Made by a program: the position numbers and the translations under genes
The notes under the pieces: generated by a model
What the model was told of the DNA's origin: nothing
What the model saw: only the letters and a program-made list of their open reading frames with translations
Database searches by the model: none
NCBI RefSeq assembly: GCF_004341685.1
Contig: NZ_SMAA01000004.1
Coordinates: 1-64,000, forward strand
From: Pectinatus cerevisiiphilus
GTDB lineage: Bacteria; Bacillota; Negativicutes; Selenomonadales; Selenomonadaceae
Length of the DNA: 64,000 nt
Reading direction: 5' to 3'
Shown: positions 38,486-48,068 of the stretch, in pieces
How positions within the stretch are numbered: position 1 is the stretch's first letter
Layout of the letters: every line of letters starts with the position of its first letter

Positions 38486-41400
38486 AAAAGTTCAACATGT
38501 CTGAATGGGTATTACACCATCGGCAGTTCACATATTTCTTTATCTTCCTTTTGACCATTGCCGGTTGTTTTTCCTATTATAATTTGGGACGTATGGAAGA
38601 CCCTGATTATACAATAAAAGAAATGGTTATCGTGACGCAATGGCCTGGTGCTACCGCTAAACAAGCAGAGGAACAAGTCACAGACAAAATAGAAAAAAAA
38701 TTACAGGACCTCTCTGGATTAAAAGACCTGCAAAGCTATTCACTTCCAGGACAAAGCATCATTTATGTCGAACTTAAAGATACTATCGACAAAAAAGATA
38801 TTCCGTCTAAATGGCTTGAAGTACGTAATTTTGTCGGAGATATCCAAGGCAGCCTGCCAACGGGCACCTCTCCGCCGCAATTCAACGACCATTTTGACGA
38901 TGTCTATGGCACTATATACGCACTTACTGGTGATGGTTATACTTATGAGCAACTGCGGCAGCAAGCTGAGCAAATACGCCAAACACTGCTTGGTGTCCCA
39001 CATGCAAAAAAGGTGGAATTAATCGGTGTCCAAACCGAAAGCATCTATTTGGAAATACAAAATGAAAAACTTGCCCAGTTAGGTATTACGCCAACCGACA
39101 TAAACACCGCCATCCAAGCTGAAAACAGCACACTTCCCGCCGGTATGCTGGAAACAAACGATGCCAATCTTTATTTGCGGGTAGACGGTTTATTTCATAA
39201 TTTAGAAGACATAAATAAGCTCCCTATCAAGGGCAGCAACCAAAATATGATCCGCCTTGGTGATATCGCCAAAGTCAGACGGGATTATATAGAACCCAGC
39301 GACCCCAAATTTTTTTATCAGGGTAAACCAGCTGTCGGTATCGCTGTTTCGATGGAGCCAGGCGCAAATATAATTGAATTTGGCAAGGATGTCCATAACT
39401 CTATAACCAGTATACAAAAACAACTCAGTGCCGGCTTAGAACTACAACAAACGGTTAATCAGGCAGAAACTGTCAATAACTCCATCCATGAATTTATTGA
39501 ATCTCTAATCGAAGCCGTCTTTATTATTTTCCTTGTGAGTTTTGTAAGTCTCGGTATTCGTTCGGGCACAGTTGTTGCTCTTTGCATACCATTTGTATTA
39601 GCAGTCGTGTTTACTATTATGTATATAACCCATATTGATTTACAGCGCATATCATTAGGTGCGCTTATCATCGCTTTAGGTCTCTTAGTCGACGATGCCA
39701 TGATAGTTACAGAAATGATGATCGTAAAGCTGGAGGAAGGCTGGTCTCGGGCAGAAGCCGCCACAGCCGCCTATACCCTAACTGCCAAACCGATGCTCAC
39801 AGGTACACTTATCACCTGTGCCGGATTCATCCCTGTCAGTCTAGCCAAAGGAAGTGCCTCAGAGTTTTGCGCCTCTATTTTTTATGTAATTTCCATCGCC
39901 CTTATAACTTCCTGGATTGTCGCTGGCAGTGTTACCCCGCTCACCGGCTACAATCTCATAGCTGCTCCTAAGAAAATTGCGAAAACCAACCTGCACACCA
40001 ACAAGATATATAAAATTTTCATAAAGGCATTGACCTGGTGCCTAAATTACCGTAAACGTGTGCTCTGCATAACCGGTGTATTATTTATAATGGCATTATT
40101 AATTCTTGCTTATATTCCCGAAGAATTTTTCCCTGCCTCGACACGCCCCGAGTTAATTGTGCGCCTCGAACTACCAGCAGGTGCTTCTCTAAAAGACACT
40201 GAAACGACTGCTGCCGATTTTGCCAAATATCTGGAAAAAAATAATAATATCTCATATTTTACCTATCATACGGGTGAAAGTGCCCCCCGTTTTGTGCTCA
40301 CCTTCGATCCTGCGCTCAGTAAACCAAACCTGGCCGAATTTGTTATTGTTGCCAAAAATGTAGAAGCGCGCCAGCAGTTACAAGACGAGCTGCCTTCACT
40401 TATCACTGCTAATTTTCCCAATGTAAAAGTCCACACCAAAGTCATTGTGACCGGTTCTTCTGCCGATTATCCCGTAATGCTGCGCGTCGTTGGCAATGAC
40501 GAAAAAAAGGTGCAGGAAATCGCCCAGCAAGTAGCGACAAAAATGCGTGCTGAAAAATCATTGCGCAATATAAACCTTAACTGGAGTGAAAAGAATACAT
40601 CTATTAAGCTTAGCATTGACCGGGATAAAGCCACAGCCCTTGGACTGACGACAAGTTCTTTAAGCAACGCCCTACAAGCAGCATTGTCGGGAACCACGCT
40701 TTCTGAATACCAGGAAAAGGACAGAACGGTACCTATTATTTTTAAACTAAATACCACTTCTACTGATTCTGTAAACAAAATTGCCAGCATTGCTGTTCCT
40801 CTGCCTGACGGAAAGACAATCCCCTTGGAGCAAATTGCCCGCATCAGCCTTTCCAACGAAAATGGAATAATCTACAGAAGGAATAATCGTCCTGCTGTGT
40901 TAATTTCTGCGGAAACTGTCAGTGATGCCAATGGCGATGACCTTACGCGAAAGACTTACAATAGCCTGCAAGAGCTTCGCCATTCGCTGCCACCCGGATA
41001 TGCTATTGAATACGACGGTGCCACCGAAGAAAGCATTACTGATTCCGCACTGTTTTTGGAACCTGTCCCGTTAATGATAATAGCTACACTTGTCCTTTTA
41101 ATGATGCAGTTGCAGAGTATACCCAAAATGCTCATTACCCTGTTGACCGCACCGATGGGCATTATAGGTGTCTCCTTCGGGCTTTTACTAACAGGAAAAC
41201 CTTGGGGGTTCGTAGTGCAAATGGGTGTTTTGGCATTGTTTGGTATAATAATTCGCAATTCCGTCATTTTAATGGACCAAATAGATATATTCCAAAAGGA
41301 AGGCCAGCCTCTTCGGGAGGCTATCATAAACGCCGCGGTCAACCGGCTTCGCCCTATTTTACTGACTGCTGCTGCCGCTATTTTAGCAATGCTGCCTTTA

Positions 41401-41532
41401 ATGAATAACATTTTCTGGGGGCCAATGGCCGTTGCGATGGGGGCAGGCTTGTTCAGTGCGACAATCCTTACCCTGCTCATTCTGCCGGTTATGTATGCTT
41501 GTTTATATAAAGCTGTACCTAAAAAACAGTAA
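38482..41532 (+). CDS. RND-family efflux transporter permease
   Basis: The 1016-residue protein is a typical HAE1-like RND pump: membrane segment 1, PDYTIKEMVIVTQWPGA, large periplasmic loops, and the proton relay ALGLLVDDAMIVTEMM in segment 4, repeated architecture and the C-terminal MQLQSIPKM and GIIIRNSVILMDQI segments. The start is GTG 38482. Substrate cannot be read from sequence; the TetR control suggests toxic compounds. Confidence 0.94.
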   Translation: MKKFNMSEWVLHHRQFTYFFIFLLTIAGCFSYYNLGRMEDPDYTIKEMVIVTQWPGATAKQAEEQVTDKIEKKLQDLSGLKDLQSYSLPGQSIIYVELKDTIDKKDIPSKWLEVRNFVGDIQGSLPTGTSPPQFNDHFDDVYGTIYALTGDGYTYEQLRQQAEQIRQTLLGVPHAKKVELIGVQTESIYLEIQNEKLAQLGITPTDINTAIQAENSTLPAGMLETNDANLYLRVDGLFHNLEDINKLPIKGSNQNMIRLGDIAKVRRDYIEPSDPKFFYQGKPAVGIAVSMEPGANIIEFGKDVHNSITSIQKQLSAGLELQQTVNQAETVNNSIHEFIESLIEAVFIIFLVSFVSLGIRSGTVVALCIPFVLAVVFTIMYITHIDLQRISLGALIIALGLLVDDAMIVTEMMIVKLEEGWSRAEAATAAYTLTAKPMLTGTLITCAGFIPVSLAKGSASEFCASIFYVISIALITSWIVAGSVTPLTGYNLIAAPKKIAKTNLHTNKIYKIFIKALTWCLNYRKRVLCITGVLFIMALLILAYIPEEFFPASTRPELIVRLELPAGASLKDTETTAADFAKYLEKNNNISYFTYHTGESAPRFVLTFDPALSKPNLAEFVIVAKNVEARQQLQDELPSLITANFPNVKVHTKVIVTGSSADYPVMLRVVGNDEKKVQEIAQQVATKMRAEKSLRNINLNWSEKNTSIKLSIDRDKATALGLTTSSLSNALQAALSGTTLSEYQEKDRTVPIIFKLNTTSTDSVNKIASIAVPLPDGKTIPLEQIARISLSNENGIIYRRNNRPAVLISAETVSDANGDDLTRKTYNSLQELRHSLPPGYAIEYDGATEESITDSALFLEPVPLMIIATLVLLMMQLQSIPKMLITLLTAPMGIIGVSFGLLLTGKPWGFVVQMGVLALFGIIIRNSVILMDQIDIFQKEGQPLREAIINAAVNRLRPILLTAAAAILAMLPLMNNIFWGPMAVAMGAGLFSATILTLLILPVMYACLYKAVPKKQ

Positions 41533-41559
41533 ATTATTTTTTATGGGAGATGTTTAAAA

Positions 41560-42669
41560 ATGCTCAACTACCGTTATCTCATTATCTTATTGGGACTTTG
41601 TCTTATAGAAAATGTTCCTGCACACGCCCAAACCGCAACCAATGCGGCACCACCAGCACAACCAACAGCAAAACAGCTACCTGCTATTCCAGTAAACAGT
41701 GAATCATTTTTTACTGAAAATACACCCACAGATGTTGCTCCAGCCTTTGGTACTGATTTATACAGTTTAGCTAAAACTGTTGATGCCTTCCATCCCTCCA
41801 AAAAAAATGTACTACAAGCCCATTTTGGAAATGATTTCAATTATAAAAATGAACACAGTACGCAAATAGGGCTGGCTTCGCTGCAACATCTGACTAAAAA
41901 CCTCTACAGCACCTCCGCATTGACTAACCGCCACCTCAGTGATGAAACGTATAAAACATATTATAACCTGCAAACAAGTGGTCTTTTATATAAATTTGAC
42001 AAAGGTATAATCGGCTTATCTTACGACCACTATACAGGTGATATTGATATGAATGGCTTTACAATAAACAGCTCATATCAATTTGACAGCAGTACAGAAT
42101 TACTATTTTTTTCAGGGAAACGGCCGCATAACGCGCCCGGTGCCATATTGCAAAATGTATATGAACACTTTTATGCATTAGGCTTACAAAAAAATATAAA
42201 TGACCGTTTAACTTTAGATCTTGGGTACGATATCAGTAACCTTTCCGATGGTAACCAATATAAAAACTATTCTTTTAATGGTATATATAAGCTTGAACAC
42301 ACAAACGCATACGCAGATTCCCTGCTTTTTGATTATAGCCATGGCAGCTATGACAAATTTTCCCCTGCATATGATACACCAAGTAAAAATGACTATTACG
42401 CTTTAGGATTACGCCGTGACTGGCCTGTATACTCACAAAAACGGATTTGGTCGTGGACTACTAAACTCGGTACAGTACGCGATAATAATGAACCTTTTTC
42501 TTTCCTTCCCTCCACAGAAATAAAGCTTACCCAGAATATAAGCAAAAACCAACAACTTACCGCTGCTTTTTCCTATGCTTGGTACCAAAAAAGAACTGAT
42601 GCAGAAGTAAATAATAACCGCAAAGCAAACAATTATTCATTTGCCCTCGATTACTCCATCACTTTATAA
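41560..42669 (+). CDS. Probable outer-membrane beta-barrel protein of the efflux operon
   Basis: The 369-residue protein has a signal peptide (LIILLGLCLIENVPAHA), a Pro/Ala-rich linker and then repeated alternating polar/aromatic strands such as KGIIGLSYDHYTGDIDM, ending SFALDYSITL. This is the look of a monomeric barrel and not of the helical-tunnel TolC family. It starts 27 bases after the pump. It might be a porin-like exit or a separate outer-membrane protein; no family was recognised. Confidence 0.75.
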   Translation: MLNYRYLIILLGLCLIENVPAHAQTATNAAPPAQPTAKQLPAIPVNSESFFTENTPTDVAPAFGTDLYSLAKTVDAFHPSKKNVLQAHFGNDFNYKNEHSTQIGLASLQHLTKNLYSTSALTNRHLSDETYKTYYNLQTSGLLYKFDKGIIGLSYDHYTGDIDMNGFTINSSYQFDSSTELLFFSGKRPHNAPGAILQNVYEHFYALGLQKNINDRLTLDLGYDISNLSDGNQYKNYSFNGIYKLEHTNAYADSLLFDYSHGSYDKFSPAYDTPSKNDYYALGLRRDWPVYSQKRIWSWTTKLGTVRDNNEPFSFLPSTEIKLTQNISKNQQLTAAFSYAWYQKRTDAEVNNNRKANNYSFALDYSITL

Positions 42670-42747
42670 TCTGCCTTTTTCGCTGGAGCATTATGCCAAG
42701 TTATAAAAATTTGCATTATTTTCTATGAACTATATTAAAAAAACTGA

Positions 42748-42753
42748 TATAAT
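42748..42753 (+). promoter_or_regulatory. Possible -10 box of trpS with a ~190-base leader
   Basis: TATAAT with a weak ATGAAC 17 bases upstream. The leader to ATG 42952 holds no T-box consensus and only a weak hairpin-forming stretch; a 19-codon frame from ATG 42762 has no Trp codon. Confidence 0.4.
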
Positions 42754-42951
42754 AAAAAGGCATGGTATTGAGGATTTTTGAATTTGTACAAGAGGCATAT
42801 TCACTGTACATCTGTACCTAAGCATTATTTCTTAATATAATATTGCTGATTTAGGAAGCTGACCTTTAAGATTAACTGTTATACAAAACAGTTTATTACA
42901 ACTGCCGGTTTCCTTGATACATATAAAATCTTATTATAACAGGAGAAAACG

Positions 42952-44040
42952 ATGGCAAAAATTATTTTAACTGGCGACCGCCCTACCGGTAGATTACATA
43001 TAGGGCATTATGTAGGTTCTTTGCGGGAACGTGTGCAATTACAAAACTCAGGTGTATATGACAAAGTTTTCATCATGATTGCCGATGCCCAAGCACTTAC
43101 CGATAATGCCGATAATCCAGAAAAGATACGGCAGAATATTATTGAAGTAGCACTTGATTATCTAGCATGCGGACTTGATCCTAAAAAGTCTGTTATCTTT
43201 ATCCAATCGCAAATTCCCCAACTATGCGAACTGTCCTTTTACTATATGAATTTAGTCACAGTTTCTCGCCTGCAAAGGAATCCTACCGTAAAAGCCGAAA
43301 TTCAGGCAAGGAATTTTGAAACAAGCATCCCTGTCGGCTTTTTTACTTATCCTATCAGCCAAGCTGCCGATATAACTGCTTTTCAGGCAACAACCGTTCC
43401 CGTGGGTGAAGACCAAATGCCTATGCTTGAACAGACAAGGGAAATTGTACGCAAGTTCAACACCACCTACGGTGAAACCCTTACAGAACCGGAAATTCTA
43501 CTTTCCGGCAATGAAACCTGCCAACGGCTGCCCGGCACAGACGGCAAAGCCAAAATGAGTAAATCCATAGGCAATTGCATTTATTTGTCAGAAACTGCCG
43601 ATGAAATAAAAAAGAAAGTAATGAATATGTATACGGACCCAGACCATATTCGTGTAGCTGACCCTGGAAAAATAGAAGGTAATACCGTCTTCACTTATCT
43701 CGATGCCTTTTGCACCGATGACCACTTTAAGCGTTATCTGCCGGACTATAATAATCTCGACGAATTAAAGGCACATTATCAGCGAGGCGGCCTCGGTGAT
43801 GTTAAGGTAAAAAAATTCTTATATGCCATCCTAATGGAATATCTGGAACCAATAAAAAAACGCCGCACTGAATTTGAAAAAGACATTCCGGCAGTATATA
43901 AAATGCTACAGGAAGGCAGTGTCAAAGCCGAAGCCGTCGCCGCCGAAACTTTGGCCGCTGTAAAAAAAGCTATGCGGATAAATTATTTTGACGACACTGA
44001 ACTAATCAAAGGACAAATTAAGCGTTTCCAAAAAAAATAA
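42952..44040 (+). CDS. trpS: Tryptophanyl-tRNA synthetase
   Basis: The 362-residue class I enzyme has [11 protein letters not shown] (HIGH motif), the Trp-binding [19 protein letters not shown] region (as in QAADITAF and VPVGEDQ) and [10 protein letters not shown] (KMSKS motif). It charges tRNA-Trp. An AGGAG site precedes ATG 42952. It is monocistronic and ends at a terminator (44070-44113). Confidence 0.96.
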   Translation: MAKIILTGDRPTGRLHIGHYVGSLRERVQLQNSGVYDKVFIMIADAQALTDNADNPEKIRQNIIEVALDYLACGLDPKKSVIFIQSQIPQLCELSFYYMNLVTVSRLQRNPTVKAEIQARNFETSIPVGFFTYPISQAADITAFQATTVPVGEDQMPMLEQTREIVRKFNTTYGETLTEPEILLSGNETCQRLPGTDGKAKMSKSIGNCIYLSETADEIKKKVMNMYTDPDHIRVADPGKIEGNTVFTYLDAFCTDDHFKRYLPDYNNLDELKAHYQRGGLGDVKVKKFLYAILMEYLEPIKKRRTEFEKDIPAVYKMLQEGSVKAEAVAAETLAAVKKAMRINYFDDTELIKGQIKRFQKK

Positions 44041-44069
44041 TTTTTAACAATTCTTAGTTCTATAATAAA

Positions 44070-44113
44070 TGTTGGTGTAAACAAAATTCAGCTTATGCCA
44101 ACATCATTTTTTT
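44070..44113 (+). terminator. Terminator after trpS
   Basis: TGTTGGTGTAA and TTATGCCAACA form an 11-position stem, followed by ATCATTTTTTT. Confidence 0.8.
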
Positions 44114-44177
44114 GTAAAAAAGCCTAACATAAAAAATTTATTACATTAAAAGACTTAGAAACGGAAAGTGACCAGCT

Positions 44178-45500
44178 ATGCAAATATCGATTCGTATCAT
44201 TATTTTTCTCTTTTTTACCATTTTAACCGTCTTTCCTTATCCCAAAGCCAATGCAGACGGTCTTGTAAATGACGGGCCTCTCCGCACGGCAACATTCTGG
44301 CAGCAGCATAATACCGATGGTGATTCACTTGTTCTTACAGAGGCGCAAAAAGCGCCTTATAACCATGCAATACAGCAAAGTTCTCCGGCAATGGTAGACA
44401 TGGCGGACTACCCGACAACTGAATCCAGAGATACCGTGAAACAAATAATAGAGGCTTCTTCAGTTGTCCCCGATGAAGCATATGATGAATTTGGACAGTC
44501 ACTCAGCCAATCAGCAATAGATGATTTACTACATAATAGAGGTTTAGAAAATATCCCAGATACAGTTTCTGTCCGTATGGGTGTGACAGTCCGCCGCAGT
44601 AGTATTAGAACATTGCCGACCGCAGATCCCATATTTGAAGAACCGCAGGCCAGTATGTTCGACAGTCTGCAAGAAACAGCTATAGATCCTGCTGAGGCAG
44701 TGCTGATCCTGCACACCAGCAACGACGGCCAATATTATTATATACAGATGTATAATTACAGCGGCTGGGTAGCGACAGCAGATATCGCCCTGACCAATGA
44801 TCGCAAGCAATGGCTCAATTACGTGAATCCCCAAAAGTTTTTGACCGTAACTGGTAAATCCTATCAAGTAACAAATGGCACTGAGATGCTTTTTTACCAA
44901 ATGGGCAGTCGGATTTCTTTCACCAAAAAGAATAAATTTGGTTACACCATCATTATTCCACAACGCGATGCACAGGGAAATCTAAAAGAAAAATCCACCT
45001 TTATCACCTCTGCCGCCTCACTCCATGAAGGATACCTGCCATATACGCGCAACAATATAATCCAAGAAGCTTTTTATTACTTAGATGAACCATATGGCTG
45101 GGGCGGACTCAAAAACAGCGTAGATTGCTCTAGCTTTATCGCCAACCTGTATAGAACCGTAGGCATTTTTCTGCCACGAAATGCCGACCAACAAGAAACC
45201 GTAGCAGGACAGCATTTCCCCTTTACGGATCTTGATGAAAACGGTATTTATAACAGCATAGCCAAAAATTGTCGTCCCGGCGACGCATTTTTCATGGACG
45301 GTCACGTTATGCTGTATTTGGGTGAAGTCGATAATGTTCCTTATGTAATTGACGCACTTGGCAGTTACACGCAGGATATTGACGGACAGAAAATAAGACA
45401 TCATATTTTGCATGTGGTGGTCAATGACTTATCCCTAACTGTTTTCAGCGGTAAGAGCTTTGCTGCTGTATTAACATCAGCCGTATCATTCCACCAATAG
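44178..45500 (+). CDS. Exported SH3-domain NlpC/P60 cell-wall hydrolase
   Basis: The 440-residue protein has a signal peptide (RIIIFLFFTILTVFPYPKANA), SH3b-type segments around residues 130-260 (VRMGVTVRRSSIRTLPT, QMYNYSGWVATADI) and a C-terminal NlpC/P60 domain with the catalytic Cys in SVDCSSFIANLYRTVG and His in GHVMLYLG. It should cleave peptidoglycan stem peptides. It is converged on by the chemoreceptor gene at a shared terminator. Confidence 0.92.
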   Translation: MQISIRIIIFLFFTILTVFPYPKANADGLVNDGPLRTATFWQQHNTDGDSLVLTEAQKAPYNHAIQQSSPAMVDMADYPTTESRDTVKQIIEASSVVPDEAYDEFGQSLSQSAIDDLLHNRGLENIPDTVSVRMGVTVRRSSIRTLPTADPIFEEPQASMFDSLQETAIDPAEAVLILHTSNDGQYYYIQMYNYSGWVATADIALTNDRKQWLNYVNPQKFLTVTGKSYQVTNGTEMLFYQMGSRISFTKKNKFGYTIIIPQRDAQGNLKEKSTFITSAASLHEGYLPYTRNNIIQEAFYYLDEPYGWGGLKNSVDCSSFIANLYRTVGIFLPRNADQQETVAGQHFPFTDLDENGIYNSIAKNCRPGDAFFMDGHVMLYLGEVDNVPYVIDALGSYTQDIDGQKIRHHILHVVVNDLSLTVFSGKSFAAVLTSAVSFHQ

Positions 45501-45516
45501 AAAAGTAATAGAAAAG

Positions 45517-45562
45517 ACAGCCCCCAGTATTAGACTCTGCGTCTAACGCTGGGGGCTGTTTA
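45517..45562. terminator. Bidirectional terminator
   Basis: ACAGCCCCCAG (45517) pairs with CTGGGGGCTGT (to 45559) and an inner GTTAGAC-like stem, flanked by T and A runs; it serves both convergent genes. Confidence 0.9.
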
Positions 45563-45587
45563 AAATTCTTTAAAGCTTATATTATGT

Positions 45588-47624
45588 CTAGACTTTAAAC
45601 TTTTGTACCTGTGTCTGTAAATTTTCAGCCATCTGTGCTAATGATTTGCTGGCATTGGCAATCTCATTCATAGATGCCGACTGTTCTTGTGATGCAGCTG
45701 AAACATTTTCTGCCGCTTCACTGGTTTTTTCACTGTCATCTCTCAATGTATGGGTATGTTTTACAATCATCTTGCTGTGCTCATCCATTTCACTGATCGC
45801 TGTGGAAATATCCTGTATCTGCGCTGATACCGCCTGAATAAAACCAGCTATATTTTCAAAAGTTTTTTCCGTGCTGACTATCTTTTCAGTACCGATCTTT
45901 ACCTGGTCACGTCCATTTTGGATACTGGCAACTGCAGTGTCCGTATCTGCTTGTATAACCTTTACAATATCTGCTATCTGCTGTGCTGCCGCTTGAGAGG
46001 ATTCAGCAAGCTTTCTTACCTCTTCAGCTACCACTGCAAATCCTTTGCCTTGTTCTCCGGCACGGGCAGCTTCAATGGCTGCATTTAGCGCCAACAGGTT
46101 GGTCTGTGCAGCTATAGCAGAAATAGTATCAACAATACTGCCGATTTCCTTGGATCTTTCTCCTAGGGAATTGACATCCACTGCTGATTTTTCTGTAATT
46201 TTTTCAATATGCCTTATTTCCGATACGGCTTCATCAATTTCACTTTTACCTGCATTTACCGCTTTTTCCGCTTCTTTACCTTTGACAACAGCACCATCTG
46301 CCCTGCCAGAAATATGATGGATCCTTTCTGCCAGATTTACTGCCGACTGTTCAACATTCTTGAGCGTCTTCAACTGGCTCGTCGCGCTTACCGCAATATC
46401 GCTAACTGATTTTGCTACTTGGTCTGATGCTTGTACAGATTGTTCTGTAGTCGCATTAATCTGCTCAACAGAAGCAGCTAAGGTTTCTGTTGACTCGCAA
46501 ACAGAAACCAGCACATTTCTGACTTTGTCACGCATATAATATAAAGCCTTAGCCAATGCACCAATTTCGTCATCAGTATGTATCTGTGCTGCACGTTTGC
46601 CAAAATCGCCCTGCGACAAAGCATCCACTTCATCAAGCATCGGTAAAAGAGGTTTAAGCAGCCGCCGTATCGCCCATAAGACGCACAAGGATACCAGCAG
46701 AATAATAATTATGGATATTCCTGCCATTATCTTGAGCGCCTGCCTAGCCGGTGCAAAGAATTCATTTTCATCAGCGACAGCCGCCATACTCCAGCCCGCG
46801 GTTGGAACTGGTTCATAAAAAGCTATCTTATTTGCTCCCGACGAATCAGTAAACCGATACATCCCGGCTTCACCGGTCAGCATTTTTTGTCCGAGACCGC
46901 TTAATTCTTTGTCGTCACCATCAGTAATTTTCTTTTTCATGATCAGGTCTTTATCTGGACTGTTAATATATGTACCGTCATTGGCGACAAGGATACTATA
47001 GCCTTGTTGTCCCAGTTTAAAATCTTCTACCTTTTTGCTTACAGCATCGACATAAATAGCCGCTAAGACCATTCCCACATTCTTGTTGCTATCATCCTTA
47101 ATCAAAGAAATAGCATTGAAGATGATCTTTCCTGTAGCTTGTGATATAACTGGCGAGGATATAAAGTAATCTTTATTACCGCTCATTGCGTCCTTATACC
47201 ACGCCTTTTCCTGATTGTACATCTCCTTAGGGCCGTCAGAAGCCTGTCCCCACAAGACGCCAGAACCGTCAAAATTACCCCAGCTTACGCTGTCATAAAC
47301 ACCAGGATATCTTTTTTGCAAAAGTTGCAACCTATATATATTATTTTGCCGGGCTGCTCCAGGATCATCAGCAATATGGCGGGATACCGGGTTCGATGCA
47401 GTAAGTTCCGTTTCAAGCAATCGTGCATCAAGCCATGCATCTATGTTTTGGCTCACATCCGCCGTTTGCTTAGTCGCATTATCAAGCAAGGTTTCTTGTA
47501 AAACATTGCCCATGTATTTATACGCTATTACTGATAGTATTATCAAACCAATGATAATTATCGGCAGAACAAATATAAGTAGTTTTGTTTTTACAGACTG
47601 TGATTTTAACTTCAATTTACTCAT
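45588..47624 (-). CDS. Methyl-accepting chemotaxis protein with dCache sensor
   Basis: The 678-residue protein has membrane segments near residues 14-34 and 295-317, a large dCache-like periplasmic sensor between ([21 protein letters not shown]), a HAMP domain and a signalling tip with [27 protein letters not shown] (seen as [11 protein letters not shown] and [15 protein letters not shown]). It signals to CheA/CheW. The periplasmic ligand is unknown. Confidence 0.95.
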   Translation of the reverse strand: MSKLKLKSQSVKTKLLIFVLPIIIIGLIILSVIAYKYMGNVLQETLLDNATKQTADVSQNIDAWLDARLLETELTASNPVSRHIADDPGAARQNNIYRLQLLQKRYPGVYDSVSWGNFDGSGVLWGQASDGPKEMYNQEKAWYKDAMSGNKDYFISSPVISQATGKIIFNAISLIKDDSNKNVGMVLAAIYVDAVSKKVEDFKLGQQGYSILVANDGTYINSPDKDLIMKKKITDGDDKELSGLGQKMLTGEAGMYRFTDSSGANKIAFYEPVPTAGWSMAAVADENEFFAPARQALKIMAGISIIIILLVSLCVLWAIRRLLKPLLPMLDEVDALSQGDFGKRAAQIHTDDEIGALAKALYYMRDKVRNVLVSVCESTETLAASVEQINATTEQSVQASDQVAKSVSDIAVSATSQLKTLKNVEQSAVNLAERIHHISGRADGAVVKGKEAEKAVNAGKSEIDEAVSEIRHIEKITEKSAVDVNSLGERSKEIGSIVDTISAIAAQTNLLALNAAIEAARAGEQGKGFAVVAEEVRKLAESSQAAAQQIADIVKVIQADTDTAVASIQNGRDQVKIGTEKIVSTEKTFENIAGFIQAVSAQIQDISTAISEMDEHSKMIVKHTHTLRDDSEKTSEAAENVSAASQEQSASMNEIANASKSLAQMAENLQTQVQKFKV

Positions 47625-47913
47625 CTCTTTCCTTAAAATGATTCTTCCTTTTTTACAGGCTCTTCTATTTTATCATAATATATTACAAAGTAAATAAGTT
47701 TCCTATTGTATATTATAGGAAATTTATTATCACTATGAGCAATTTAATATGATTTTTTTTTATATATTAATTTATTTTTTTTATATAAAGGTGAAATAAC
47801 TGTTATTTTACTTCTATATGAACACCCCCAAAAACGTTCCAATTCTTTTGTTTACTGGTTTGCAGCCTAAGTACATTTTTCATGCCATAAAAAAACTATG
47901 TAAAAACTTTCAC
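47625..47913. other. Gene-free stretch before chemoreceptor gene
   Basis: No gene seen. TTTCCTAT and ATAGGAAA (47699-47722) form an inverted repeat around TGTATATT about 75 bases before the chemoreceptor start; part of it matches a 15-base element before the GGDEF gene. Confidence 0.4.
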
Positions 47914-47943
47914 TTGACCTTAGAATCAAAGGGGAATTATACT
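47914..47943 (+). promoter_or_regulatory. Probable promoter of D-lactate dehydrogenase gene
   Basis: TTGACC (47914-47919) and TATACT (47938-47943) are 18 bases apart. The leader to 48069 is about 115-120 bases. Confidence 0.6.
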
Positions 47944-48068
47944 AGCATTAAGGTATTAAATATATTTTTAATTATATACTGGATAGATAATTTTGATTAA
48001 TGATTATTTTGTTCCCCAGCGATAATTATCGATCCAGTCGTAAACTTTAAACTCAGGGGTGAACTTTT

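Noticed and set aside
42754-42951. T-box before trpS
   Set aside because: The conserved T-box sequence and a matching terminator were not found.
47818-48000. Small gene of 60 codons before the D-lactate dehydrogenase
   Set aside because: No ribosome site, low-complexity AT-rich composition, and the promoter of the next gene lies inside it.
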